Notes under the pieces: model-generated
Told to the model about the DNA's origin: nothing
The model's input: only the letters and a program-made list of their open reading frames with translations
Database searches by the model: none
Source of the DNA: Pristionchus mayeri
Lineage: Eukaryota > Nematoda > Chromadorea > Rhabditida > Neodiplogasteridae
DNA: 64,000 nt
Direction: 5' to 3'
Assembly (NCBI GenBank): GCA_036245805.1
Contig: BTRK01000001.1
Coordinates: 5,084,001-5,148,000, forward strand
Program-made: the position numbers and the translations under genes
Part shown: positions 24,634 through 36,900 of the stretch, piece by piece
Position numbering within the stretch: the first letter of the stretch is position 1
Layout: each line of letters starts with the position of its first letter

Positions 24634-26266
24634 GATGACAAACTTCTGGCGTTGGCGTGAAGACTATTCGATCTGCTTCAGTGACGGCACTATCTGGGCT
24701 TTCGATTGGGAGTCCATGTCGTGGAGTACAATAAAGATTCATAACACTAAGGTTTGATTTCATCATCTAATTAGATATAGTATGCAGCAAATCCATTAAC
24801 GTATTGTTGGCAACAATGATTCAAAAGTCAAGTATCGCAATATTCTGATGCAAATTGCAGATAAGGCAAGCTACGTTTCCTCAAGATCTCCTCGTCTCGG
24901 TTCGCCAATCTCCCGATCAAATGAGACTCGTTCGATTTCTGCCCGATCGAGAGGATTGCACAAAGATCGAGACGCGAACCTTTACATTCTCACGCGAATG
25001 AAATTCCAGTGCAGGTTAGTCGATTGGTTCAAAAGTAATATTTGTTTTGAACGTCACTACTGTTAGCTTGCATAACATACTTAGTGAAAGGTGTTCAAAA
25101 AGTTGTCAACCATTGCCGAATACTTATTATTCATGAAATTCAGGCGAGATCACTAAATATACATCTTCGATGCGTCCTAACAAGGAGGAATTGATGGAAG
25201 CTGAGCTATCTGAGCTATCTCTCTCCCTGGACAACCTCGGCTCTCCCTTTCTCTCACCTCCTCTCTCCTCTCCGCTATACCACTCCACTCCAATATTTCT
25301 GATACTGAGGAATCTTCACTCGTTGCCTCGGATAGACGTCATTCTCACCTTCGAAATGCAAATTTCGATAAATGTAAGCGTTATCGAATCAAATTTACAT
25401 CATACATTTGTAATTATGATTTAAGATACTTTCATTCCTTGAATTAACTTATTTATACCCTTCAGACGAATCCAAGACTTCCGGAAATATGGGATCTTCT
25501 ACTACGACTAAAGCCGACCGAAGAAAAACCGATGTGTCCTCTCCATCTGCAATAGTACATCGTTCTCGAGCTGCTCGTCCATCCATTTCATCACCAGCCC
25601 CCCCTATGGGATCTCCAAATCGGACTCTGAATGATTCTGGACGCCGCCATCGGGCTGATTATGAACCTCCGCATGTGAAAAAATCGTTCCGACGTTGCCA
25701 ATGCTTGACGGGGGGTTGACAACTGCACAACCGACATTTGCACAACAATTCACCATTAATTTGCGAATAGACGTAGCGGCTTGGGAGTTGCTTCATTGTA
25801 ACCAGTATGTTCTGCCCTACATTTGCATATACAAATCTTGTTACCAGGCGGACTTGAGTTTCACTCCATATCTATGTATAGGGGTTCATGGTCCAAAAGT
25901 GAGAATTTGAGAGAAAAATCATGGTTAGAAAACCCCAAATACCGTGACTAATCGTTATTCACGAGCCTCCTTATCTACTCTAACCCAGTAACACGGGTAT
26001 CGATTTGTCACTGTATTTGGGATTTATCTAACCATGATTTTCCACTCAAATTCTCACTTTTGGACCATGAACCCCTATACATAGATATTGAGTGAAACTC
26101 AAGTCCGCCTGGTAACAAGGTTTGTATATGCAAATGTAGGGCAGCATATACTGGTTACAATGCCGCAACTCCCACGTCGCTACGCCCATTCGCAAATTAA
26201 TGGTGAATTGTTGTGCAAATGTCGGTTGTGCAGTTGTCACCCCCCATGCTTGACATGTCAAGACTA
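24634..26266 (+). pseudogene. Ser/Arg/Pro-rich gene copy, right arm, disrupted by a transposon
   Basis: Mirror copy of 22392-23473: 24635-24751, 24861-25014, 25144-25373, and a last exon from 25466 that is interrupted by the 25710-26245 element a few codons before its stop near 26266. The first two blocks are almost identical to the left copy, while the last differs in about half its residues yet keeps the ending SFRRC.CLTC. The insertion brings an early stop after the conserved cysteines, so the C-terminus is lost. Confidence 0.45.
25710..26245. mobile_element. Foldback element with a 9-bp target duplication (Mutator-like)
   Basis: Inverted ends GGGGGGTTGACAACTGCACA (right end reads GTCACCCCCC) enclose 536 bases and are flanked by the direct repeat ATGCTTGAC at 25701-25709 and 26246-26254. 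A 9-bp target duplication is typical of Mutator-like elements; assignment to that superfamily is inferred from this and the long inverted arms. Confidence 0.85.
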
Positions 26267-26847
26267 GACTGCTAACAATGCCTTGCTTCGATTCTCATTT
26301 GTTGTGGACATTTTCAGAAAAAAAACCTTTTCACATTCCTCAGAAACAAGTAGTCGTCCACTTATGCTACCTGTATGTAATCAATTGTTTTTCGAGTGTC
26401 TTTGTACGAATTGGTGTAGTTTGTAAACTTTTTAAATTGCAAATGAATACAACATTAATATGTTTCTGCTCAACTTATATTTCATTCATACAATATATAT
26501 TGCGCAAACAAATATATTATGCATGACTATAATTTGTGATTTAACGTTCCACCACCCACCACACCATCCTAATCTGATCTCATTCACCGCAGCGTAAGCG
26601 CTGTGAAAGGCTCGTGAGGCCGAGGGCGATCCGAAAAAAGTAGGAATGGGGTGAAGCCCCATCCCTACTTTTCGGATAGCCCGACACCTCACGAGTCTTT
26701 TGCAACGTTTTAAACAGCTCTCACCAGTCGCGTCGAATTGTAATACACACAACCCCCACGTGCAACGCTAGTTTAGCCATTCTAACGCAAGCCATTTCAA
26801 AGCGTTGCGTCCACGCGGGATTTGTTGTTACAATGTTGCCAAAAAGT
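26255..26847. other. Intergenic stretch with a perfect-type hairpin
   Basis: No gene is supported. At 26611-26698 CTCGTGAGG...CGATCCGAAAAAAGTAGG pairs with an inverted copy around a short GGGGTGAAGCCCC loop. A related GAGGCCTCGAGCGATCCG block occurs near 28703 and 33745. Confidence 0.5.
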
Positions 26848-27053
26848 TATCAGGTTGATGCAAAAGTTTCTTTACAAATTTTCATGTTGCGTTTTCGGGT
26901 TACCTCTTCCTTCGCTATTGTCCTATACTCATATGGGCTTTCTATTTTATTAGTGAATGTGTACTCTAATTATCGCACACTATTTCATTCCTGATCAATC
27001 AAGTATACAGACATGATAAGCTGCCAAAATCACAAAATTGAAATTTTAGTCGG
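26848..27053. mobile_element. Half of a mariner-like element, cut off by an exon copy
   Basis: TATCAGGTTGATGCAAAAGT and about 200 bases match the left part of the element at 12790 (shared CTCATATGG and CGCACACTAT blocks). It stops exactly where a copied exon of the neighbouring CUB-like gene begins. Confidence 0.6.
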
Positions 27054-27155
27054 GGACTACTCGAAGACGTACGACGACGTGACTTCGGTGAAAGTAGACG
27101 TCAACTGGGCGAAGAAAGAAGGGAGCAAGGACCGATTCGCGCTTCTGATTGATGT
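27054..27155 (+). pseudogene. First stray copy of CUB-like exon 11
   Basis: Encodes the block GDYSKTYDDVTSVKVD..SKDRFAL of exon 34777-34894, in opposite orientation and without neighbours. It lacks the first codons of the exon and its splice donor context differs (GATGTAGC instead of GATGTAAGCC). Confidence 0.65.
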
Positions 27156-27495
27156 AGCTTTCCTTCCAACATAAAAGTTTCAGAAAATAATTTTCCGCAC
27201 ATTTTGAGCTCAACGCAATCTCTGTAGCTCATATGGGAGCTGAAATACAGTGCATTCGGCTGTAAAACCGGAAATTTCCTAAAAGCCAGCTCTGGGGCAA
27301 ATGACCCTACTCGTTCGAAATCTTCTTACTAGTACATCATCCCACCATAGTACGGTCGATTTTGAATGGGTTTGAAAAAAATTGTTCACGGCTTCCTTCA
27401 CTGACTCATGATACCTGTGATATGCAATAATTCAAAGTGAGCTAGAGTGAAACTCATTATAATTCCTGACTTTTCGAGCGAAGTGCAGAAAACTG

Positions 27496-28474
27496 GGACT
27501 ACTCGAAGACGTACGACGACGTGACTTCGGTGAAAGTAGACGTCAACTGGGCGAAGAAAGAAGGGAGCAAGGACCGATTCGCGCTTCTGATTGATGTAAG
27601 CCAGAAAGGTTTTCTGCATCACTATGATGTTTTCTACTGTTGTCAGTCTGTTTTTTTTCGATCATCCTTTGCCTTTTTTTCTGAATTAAACATCGTTATC
27701 TGTACTAGCTCGGTCTTGAGGAAGAACACTTGTTTAGGGGGGGGGCGGACAAAACCTAAACGGACAAAAGCTCAAAAGATCACAACTCGCTGGGAATATG
27801 ATTTTGCAACTTGGGAGTTGTCACATTGCTACCAGTATACTCTGCACTATAGAACGCTGTTTAGATTATTTCACTAGGCGTTCATGAATTTCACTCCCTA
27901 TCAACGTATAGGGATTCATGGTCCAAAATTTTGAATTTGAGTGGAAATCTATGGTTAGATAAAAGCCAAATGGCGTAACTAATCGATACATCTTTTGCTG
28001 GGATAAAGTAGTTACTGGGGCACTGGAATATCGATTGGTTACGATATTTGGTGTTTATCTAACCATGAATTTCCACTCAAATCCAGAATTTTGGGCCATG
28101 AACGTTGATAGGGAGTGAAACTCATGAACGCCTAGTGAAAGGATCTATAGAGGGTGGTATAGTGGAGGGTATACTGGTAACAATGTAACATCTCCCAAGT
28201 TGCAAAATCGTATTCCCAGCAAGATGTGATCTTTTGAGCTTTTGTCCGTTTAGGTTTTGTCCGCCCCCCCCCCTTGTTTAGCAGCCCTTGAAGATAGTTG
28301 GAAAGAGAACAATGACGTCGGTTCCCTCGAAGGCGGGTTATTTTACCATTTCAGGTGATCAGCAATGGAGGAGTGCAGGCAACGACCACAAAGGACAATC
28401 TGATGACTACAACTTCAGCATCGTAGCTTGGAATGCTCGCTGCGATTATTATGACAACTCTGGCTCTCTGTTGA
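27496..28474 (+). pseudogene. Inverted copy of the last two exons of the 34.0-40.8 kb CUB-like gene
   Basis: 27496-27596 repeats the penultimate exon minus its start; 28355-28474 repeats the last exon with its GPI-signal region. In the last exon a TCG codon of the functional copy is TAG here (near 28424), so this copy could not make the full protein. The intron between them also carries the same foldback element as the source gene. Confidence 0.75.
27738..28272. mobile_element. Foldback element with 9-bp target duplication, left-arm copy
   Basis: G-run end followed by CGGACAAAACCTAAACGGAC, inverted at the right, flanked by CTTGTTTAG at 27729-27737 and 28273-28281. Same insertion as 34204-34634 on the other arm, so it was present before the inverted duplication. 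Confidence 0.85.
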
Positions 28475-28883
28475 TAAATGCATACCTCCGTAAAATTGTT
28501 ATTTATTTATCATAGTATTATCAGCCCGTTTTTTGCATAAAGATCTGGTAATTCTGAGGATATTTGCAAGAGGCAAAATGGTAAAATCGCTGTAACTCTA
28601 GCCTGATCACTGCAACATCCGCATCTTCGACGGGAATGATTGTTGCGATTAATACTTTATTGATAAATCCATGCCTCCATAACTGTTGAAAAAGGTTCTG
28701 AGGCCTCGAGCGATCCGAAAAAAAAATTGCTGACGGAGATCACACTACGAGCAAAGCCAGCTTTTGTATCACAGTGATACAAAAGGCTTATTTGTGTTCA
28801 CCTCCACTATGTAATTGCTATAGATAAAAATATTATTCTGCTCCCGAAATGTACTGACAAGATCAAAATACAGGAGAAAACGG

Positions 28884-29419
28884 GGGGTAGGACATTTGCG
28901 CAACGGACATTTGCGCAACGGAGCGCCGTTCGATGAATTGTTGGAGTTAAAACTTGGGAGTAGTTTCATTGTAACTAGTGTGTGATAGTCTACAATTACA
29001 CATAAAAATCTCAATGCCAGGCGATCATGAATTTCACTCGTCACCAACGACAAGGGGGTTATGGTCCAAAATTGTGAATTTGAGCTGAAATTCATGATTA
29101 GATAAACACCAAATGACGAAACCAATATATACACATGTTAATGGGATACATTGGGTACTGGGGCACTTGAATCTCAATTGGTCACGGTACCCTGTGTTTA
29201 TCTAGCCATGCATTTCAGCTCAAATTCACAATTTTGGACCATGACCCCCTGGTCGTTGGTGACGAGTAAAATTTATGATCGCCTGGCAAGGATATTTTTA
29301 TATGTAATTGTAGAGTAGCACACACTAGTTACAATGATACAAATCCCAAGTGGCTAGGTTAACTTCCCATCGAACGGCGCTCCGTTGCGCAAATGTCCGT
29401 TGCGCAAATGTCCTACCCC
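28884..29419. mobile_element. G-run foldback element, CATTTGCGCAACGG family, left arm
   Basis: GGGGTAGGACATTTGCGCAA and its inverted copy enclose 536 bases; GAAAACGG flanks both sides (8 of 9 positions match). Two direct copies of the ATTTGCGCAACGG block stand at each end. Confidence 0.75.
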
Positions 29420-30650
29420 CGAAAACGGATACCAAGTGTTTCATAACTAGGAATGCATACCATTTCTCTCCAAACAATGTTTGCCCACAGATGAGTGTTA
29501 TTCAATTTAGTTGTCCGAATTTGCGACCAATCATCCACCCTCTTTTGTGAAATTATTCAGATTAAAAAGATTGCATATTGATGGGAAAAGAAGAAAACTG
29601 ATGTTTTTCAGCCCTGCATTAGGCTGTAGTTCCTCATTTCTGGATTTTACCGATTCTTTGAGGCACACTCATCTAGATTGCAAAAAATGGGTCCACGTAT
29701 GGATTGTAAGTTGGTTTTTGGTTTATCTTCTGCCCATTCTCTTTCGCCGATAAACCGGGTAAACGAGCGTGAACAATGAAGATATCATTACTCAATTCTC
29801 TTCACCTTGTCGTGCTCTTAAGTGGACATTTCCTCTTTTACTTTATAAACACTGTGGAAATCCCCTGTTCAGCCAACAATACCCTATGGCAGGGGACGAT
29901 AGGTAGATGGATAGGCACGCTACAGCGATTGAACCCAGTGGCAATGCTGATTTTTTGTCTATTGCTCTAATCTCTCAAGACTGGAAGCTTAGACATATGT
30001 GTTTTAGTCAATCATGCCTTCCTTTCGTTCTAGTTAAATTTATCGACATTATCTCCATGTCGTTAATACGTTTGAATTTTTGAGATTATTTTTCCGGCAT
30101 GACCATAGTGTGCACCGAAATCGAAACATCCGATTCTACTGATCCTCGAAAGATACAAAAATATCAAAAACTACTGCAACTTGTGAGTACTTTAATGTCT
30201 TTGTTATTGTCTTATCGTTACAAATAATGACACATGTGTTTTGTATGCCTGGAAAAGTTGTTATTTGTTAATTACTGATTGATCGAATCTTTTAAGAGAC
30301 CCTCCACGAGAGAACGTAACAAGTCCTCGGATGACCAAAAATTCGATAATTTCCATACTTTTTTTCTGAAGTGGGGGCCCCGAGTGCTGATCGCCGGTAG
30401 CAATGACTAAGGTCTGGTCGATTTTGAAAAAGTTTCTGGCACCCCTCACTTTTGGGGTCGAAAAATTGACTTTCTCAAAATCAAAATTATGTGCAATATA
30501 GTTTTTCTGGTGTATTTTCACGCGTAGAAACCGAATTTTCATATCCGAACGCGAGAAAATGAGAATCAAAAATGTTATGGTCGAAAAACCGAAAATTTCG
30601 TTCTTAAAAGGTACATAACGTGTCATAACTCAATTTATAAAAATGTTATA

Positions 30651-31740
30651 CAGGGTGCGAGAAAAGTATGGTGACAAGTCTTTTATGTAATATCTCGCGA
30701 AGTAATGATAGCATAGATTTCTGCTTTCGCCATTGTATGCCTGCGAACAGTACCTCCAACAATTTTATCACAGTTCCCCATCTATCGATTTTGTCTTTCA
30801 GAGCTTTTCGATTTTCAAGTTCGAAAAAATGGGCCCTTGGCCCGCAGCTCATTTTTCTCTTTAATTAATAATAAAAAATCTTCGGATAATAATTCCCCCA
30901 CTTTCTCAACTTGAGTATGGAGAGCAACCATTCCTCTTTAAAGTATACTTGTTTAGGCGGAAATACGATATCAGGAAACGGAGAAATATGAAAATAACTG
31001 CATCACACTTTGATACGGAATTATCTTTTTGAAAAATCACATTTTCGAATTTCTTTCTCAGCATCCATATATTGAGATATAAACTTGTATGTTATATGCA
31101 AGGACCGAATTATGAATTTTAGTAGCGTCAAACTGAATGAAAACATGGTTTAAACTACTGAACCATACATGATAAAATATGGCTGAAAACGACACTTGGG
31201 ACAGATTCGAAAAAGGTACAGAAGCAGATTCGCTTTCCCAATTTAAACTGAAAGCATATTTGCACTACTGAATGGACGTGTACCATTATACATACGTTTA
31301 TCATTCTTTTTTTTCTATCATTCTTATTTGATGGACGCGACATCTGTATTCGAGAAAATTTTTTCGAGGGCCGTTCGTCACAGCTTACTTTTAAATATTT
31401 TAAAGCTGTATAACCAAATCTCCAAATTAAATGGACACATATTTAGACTCGGGCACAAGTGCCCTTCTTAAGAAAAAATAATGGAATTCGCCACCTATTA
31501 CATTGTTGTAATGCGGCATTAAAGAATACGACTCATGCAGTGAGAGAAACATGATCGTTTTTCTTCACTAAATTTTTAATAAATTAAATCTCGTTATCTA
31601 AAAGAAATATTTGTTTGATACATGAGCGCTAAATAGCTACATAGCTAAGGTACATGTTGCAAAAAATTGGGATAAATTAAAACACTGCGCACCAAGTGGG
31701 GCTTAATTGAATTGTGTCACAATACTTTTCTCGCACCCTG
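30651..31740. mobile_element. Tc1-like element in the spacer of the large inverted repeat
   Basis: CAGGGTGCGAGAAAAGTATG and an inverted copy ending ATACTTTTCTCGCACCCTG, with TA on each side. Inside are only short frames and no recognised transposase. It interrupts the spacer between the two arms. Confidence 0.75.
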
Positions 31741-33056
31741 TATTGGGTGATTGATATTTTTGGAAATTTCAAGTGATAACAACACTACTGTAATTTTTCC
31801 AGAATTTTTAAAATGGGGGTCTTTTGAGATTTTCGAGTCTGAACTTGGCAATATCGACTAAAATCTTATGTACCTTTTAAGAACGAAATTTTCGGTTTTT
31901 CGGCCATAACATTTTTGATTCTCATTTTCTCGCGTTCGGATATGAAAATTCGGTTTCTACGCGTGAAAATACACCAGAAAAACTATATTGCACATAATTT
32001 TGAGAAAGTCAATTTTTCGACCCCAAAAGTGAGGGGTGCCGGAAACTTTTTCAAAATCGACCAGACCTTAGTCATTGCTGCCGGCGATCAGCACTCGGGA
32101 CCCCCACTTCAGAAAAAAAGTATGGAAATTATCGAATTTTTGGTCATCCGAGGACTTGTTACGTTCTCTCGTGGAGGGTCTCTTAAAAGATTCGATCAAT
32201 CAGTAATTAACAAATAATAACTTTTCCAGGCATACAAAACACATGTGTCATTATTTGTAACGATAAGACAATAACAAAGACATTAAAGTACTCACAAGTT
32301 GCAGTAGTTTTTGATATTTTTGTATCTTTCGAGGATCAGTAGAATCGGATGTTTCGTTTTCGGTGCACACTATGGTCATGCCTGAAAAATAATCTCAAAG
32401 ATTCAAACGTATTAACGACATGGAGATAATGTCGATAAATTTAACTAGAACGAAAGGAAGGCATGATTGACTAAAACACATATGTCTAAGCTTCCAGTCT
32501 TGAGAGATTAGAGCAATAGACTAAAAATCAGCATTGCCACTGGGTTCAATTGCTGTAGCGTGCCTATCCATCTACCTATCCTCCCCTGCCATAGGGTATT
32601 GTTGGCTGAACAGGGGATTTCGACAGTGTTTATAAAGTAAAAGAGGAAATGTCCACTTAAGAGTATGACAAGGTGAAGAGAATTGAGTAATGATATCTTC
32701 ATTGTTCACGCTCGTTTACCCGGTTTATCGGCGAAAGAGAATGGGCAGAAGATAAACCAAAAACCAACTTACAATCCATACGTGGACCCATTTTTTGCAA
32801 TCTAGATGAGTGTGCCTCAAAGAATCGGTAAAATCCAGAAATGAGGAACTACAGCCTAATGCAGGGCTGAAAAACATCAGTTTTCTTCTTTTCCCATCAA
32901 TATGCAATCTTTTTAATCTGAATAATTTCACAAAAGAGGGTGGATGATTGGTCGCAAATTCGGACAACTAAATTGAATAACACTCATCTGTGGGCAAACA
33001 TTGTTTGGAGAGAAATGGTATGCATTCCTAGTTATGAAACACTTGGTATCCGTTTT

Positions 33057-33582
33057 CGGGGGTAGGACATTTGCGCAACGGAAATTTGCGCAACGGAGCG
33101 CCGTTCGATGGGAAGTTAACCTAGCCACTTGGGATTTGTATCATTGTAACTAGTGTGTGCTACTCTACAATTACATATAAAAATATCCTTGCCAGGCGAT
33201 CATAAATTTTACTCGTCACCAACGACCAGGGGGTCATGGTCCAAAATTGTGAATTTGAGCTGAAATTCATGGCTAGATAAACACAGGGTACCGTGACCAA
33301 TTGAGATTCAAGTACCCCAGTACCCAATGTATCCCATTAACATGTGTATATATTGGTTTCGTCATTTGGTGTTTATCTAATCATGAATTTCAGCTCAAAT
33401 TCACAATTTTGGACCATAACCCCCTTGTCGTTGGTGACGAGTGAAATTCATGATCGCCTGGCATTGAGATTTTTATATGTAATTGTAGACTATCACACAC
33501 TAGTTACAATGAAACTACTCCCAAGTTTTAACTCCAACAATTCATCGAACGGCTTTCCGTTGCGCAAATGTCCTACCCCCCG
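33057..33582. mobile_element. G-run foldback element, right-arm copy of 28884-29419
   Basis: Inverted counterpart of the left-arm copy. One of the two ATTTGCGCAACGG blocks is missing at its right end, so the two copies have diverged by small deletions. Confidence 0.75.
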
Positions 33583-33996
33583 TTTTCTCCTGTATTTTGA
33601 TCTTGTCAGTACATTTCGGGAGCAGAATAATATTTTTATCTATAGCAATTACATAGTGGAGGTGAACACAAATAAGCCTTTTGTATCACTGTGATACAAA
33701 AGCTGGCTTTGCTCGTAGTGTGATCTCCGTCAGCAATTTTTTTTTCGGATCGCTCGAGGCCTCAGAACCTTTTTCAACAGTTATGGAGGCATGGATTTAT
33801 CAATAAAGAGGCATAGTATTAATCGCAACAATCATTCCCGTCGAAGATGCGGATGTTGCAGTGATCAGGCTAGAGTTACAGCGATTTTACCATTTTGCCT
33901 CTTGCAAATATCCTCAGAATTACCAGATCTTTATGCAAAAAACGGGCTGATAATACTATGATAAATAAATAAAAATTTTACGGAGGTATCCATTTA

Positions 33997-36900
33997 TCAA
34001 CAGAGAGCCAGAGTTGTCATAATAATCGCAGCGAGCATTCCAAGCGACGATGCTGAAGTTGTAGTCATCAGATTGTCCTTTGTGGTCGTTGCCTGCACTC
34101 CTCCATTGCTGATCACCTGAAATGGTAAAATAACCCGCCTTCGAGGGAACCGACGTCATTGTTCTCTTTCCAACTAGTGCATCTTCAAGGGCTGCTAAAC
34201 AAGGGGGGGGGGGCGGACAAAACCTAAACGGACAAAAGCTCAAAAGATCACATCTTGCTGGGAATACGATTTTGCAACTTGGGAGATGTTACATTGTTAC
34301 CAGTATGCCCTCCACTATACCACCCTCTATAGATCCTTTCACTAGGCGTTCATGAGTTTCACTCCCTATCAACGTATAGGGGTTCACGTATAGGGGTTAC
34401 GCCATTTGGCTTTTATCTAACCATAGATTTCCACTCAAATTCAAAATTTTGGACCATGAATCCCTATACGTTGATAGGGAGTGAAATTCATGAACGCCTA
34501 GTGAAATAATCTAAACAGCGTTCTATAGTGCAGAGTATACTGGTAGCAATGTGACAACTCCCAAGTTGCAAAATCCTATTCCCAGCGAGTTGTGATCTTT
34601 TGAGCTTTTGTCCGTTTAGGTTTTGTCCGCCCCCCTAAACAAGTGTTCTTCCTCAAGACCGAGCTAGTACAGATAACGATGTTTAATTCAGAAAAAAAGG
34701 CAAAGGATGATCGAAAAAAAACAGACTGACTACAGTAGAAAACATCATAGTGATGCAGAAAACCTTTCTGGCTTACATCAATCTGCAGCGCGAATCGGTC
34801 CTTGCTCCCTTCTTTCTTCGCCCAGTTGACGTCTACTTTCACCGAAGTCACGTCGTCGTACGTCTTCGAGTAGTCCCCGTTCTTGCCGTAGAGTCTGTTT
34901 TTTTTAAATGTGGGCACCATCGACTCATTTGGCACTATATTGAGTTGCTTTGGCGTGCATAAAATGATGTCTTCATACTTCTATTTCACAGCATTTACTT
35001 TTGTTTAGTCAAGATGTAAAAAAACAGTTCATCGCTCACTTCTTCCCATCTCCATTGACGCTTACAGTGAGGGCGTCAGCTTCGTTCGCAATCGAGTAGT
35101 GCCCATCGATAACCACTTTGAGACCGCTGAAATGGGAACGGAATACATGAGCTTTTGTTGTGCAGACAAACTGATTCCTTTTCTACAAATCAAAGAACTT
35201 TCCTTGTAAATTCGACGTTTCCTTGAGATTCTAAGGATCACAACGAGAAATGGTCTCCCTCCCTTCATATCACACAGTCTCTCGCCGATTAGAGAAAGCG
35301 AAAGAGCATGAGATTTGGAGAGAGTCGGACGATTACTCATCGAAACACACGTCAAAATCTTACCTCGAATCAGTCGCGGTAATTGAGCTTCCGAAGCCAG
35401 TGGTTAGGGGTAGATGCGTGTACAGCGAATCGTCACCATTGTTGCAACCGACGTAGCCTAAAACTTAGTTTCATTTACACAATTAGGTAACCCACAACCA
35501 CATCCATCGCAAGCTATCGAACATTGCAGGTGGGTTTCTTTTATACATACCCTGGTGGGAAAACGATTGAAATTGGAATAGCAACATTGGTATAAGACAG
35601 GGCTCAAATCCGAACAAAACCTGGGGACACGTATACCGCGGTAACATCCTTGCCCGTAGCAGTGGTCTTATCTGCAATAGCTTAATTGGCATTCATATTT
35701 TCATTAAAAGCTTTATGTAAAATATTGAAAATTTGAATTACATTGCAATTTTTTGTATTTTTTGTATGCTTACTAGGGTTCCGAAATTGGGTGTAATTGG
35801 GCGTCTTTTGAATCATTTTCGGTTGTGTTTCATGTTAGATATATAGTCAACATATATAGCGCAGACGAAACATATCTGTAAATGATTCAAAAGACGCCCA
35901 ATTACGCCCATTTCCGAAACCGTAATGCTGACTAACAGGGATTTGCAGAGAGGAGCACCACTTGATCGGATCCGACGCCATTGAAGTTGATCGTCGCGAT
36001 TGGGGAATTCACGGGAAAGCTCGTTTGGGGAATTGTGGAGGCGGAGCTGCAAAATGACATAAAACATGCGAACATCATTAGTTTCCCTCTTACCCCAACA
36101 GTTCATTTTTAACTTAAAAAAATATATATTTTAAAAAAGATCATGTAATTGGCAGCATTTAATATATACAGTAACGCTCAAAAGTATTGAAACGATTTGA
36201 ATTTGTCATATAACTTTTTCTACCGTTGACTTAGCAAGTTCGATGTTGGGGCGCTATATACCAAATCAATCGAAGAATACGATGCGAGTATTGCGTCATC
36301 ACGTGCCGTATAACTAATTGCGTAGTGATGACGCAATCGAATTTCACTTTTTCAAACAGGCTTTCTGCAAAAAGGGGGTCTGAAATTCAGATTTCGGCTT
36401 CTAGACCAGCTAGAGACTCGTTCAAAGCACCAAAATGATATTCATCGCGATCCGAGGTGATCCTGTGAATATGGAAAGGATATTCCAAAATTTGCCCTCA
36501 GGGCATGGAAAATCATTTTTTCACATGACCACTTTTTGGAGATTCATAACTACGTAGGAACTGCATATAAAAATCTGGTTTTTGCTTAGTCATATTCATT
36601 ATGTTGTATATATATGGTTCCCTACTTTTTAGATTGTTTGAATATCTTTCCTGCCTTCGGCGATCGTTTTTCGGAGGCACTTTCGAGTCCCCGGCCCGCT
36701 ATTTTCGTCTGCGCTCTATCTCCAACTGTGCCCAGAGTTGTTCAAACATTTAAAAAAGTTGGGGATCAGTTCCCCAGGACAAGTTGGACTTGTACACACA
36801 ATAACAAAAGTTTTCCTTAACTCTCCCCGCAAACTTGTTATCGAAGGGTCATGCGATCAGGACCACGGTGCACCTCCGATAAACGATCGCCGAAGGCAGG

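Larger units (their letters stand above)
27496..34894. repeat. 7.4-kb inverted repeat containing gene and transposon copies
   Basis: Arms of about 3.1 kb (27496-30613 and 31871-34894) are inverted copies centred near 31200. Check points are GGACTACTCGAAGACG at 27496 against 34876, the AATGAAGATATCATTACTC block at 29774 against 32700, and the GATTGATCGAATC block at 30278 against 32200. Arms include copied exons, two kinds of G-run foldback elements and unique DNA, and the 1.3-kb spacer holds another transposon. Confidence 0.85.
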
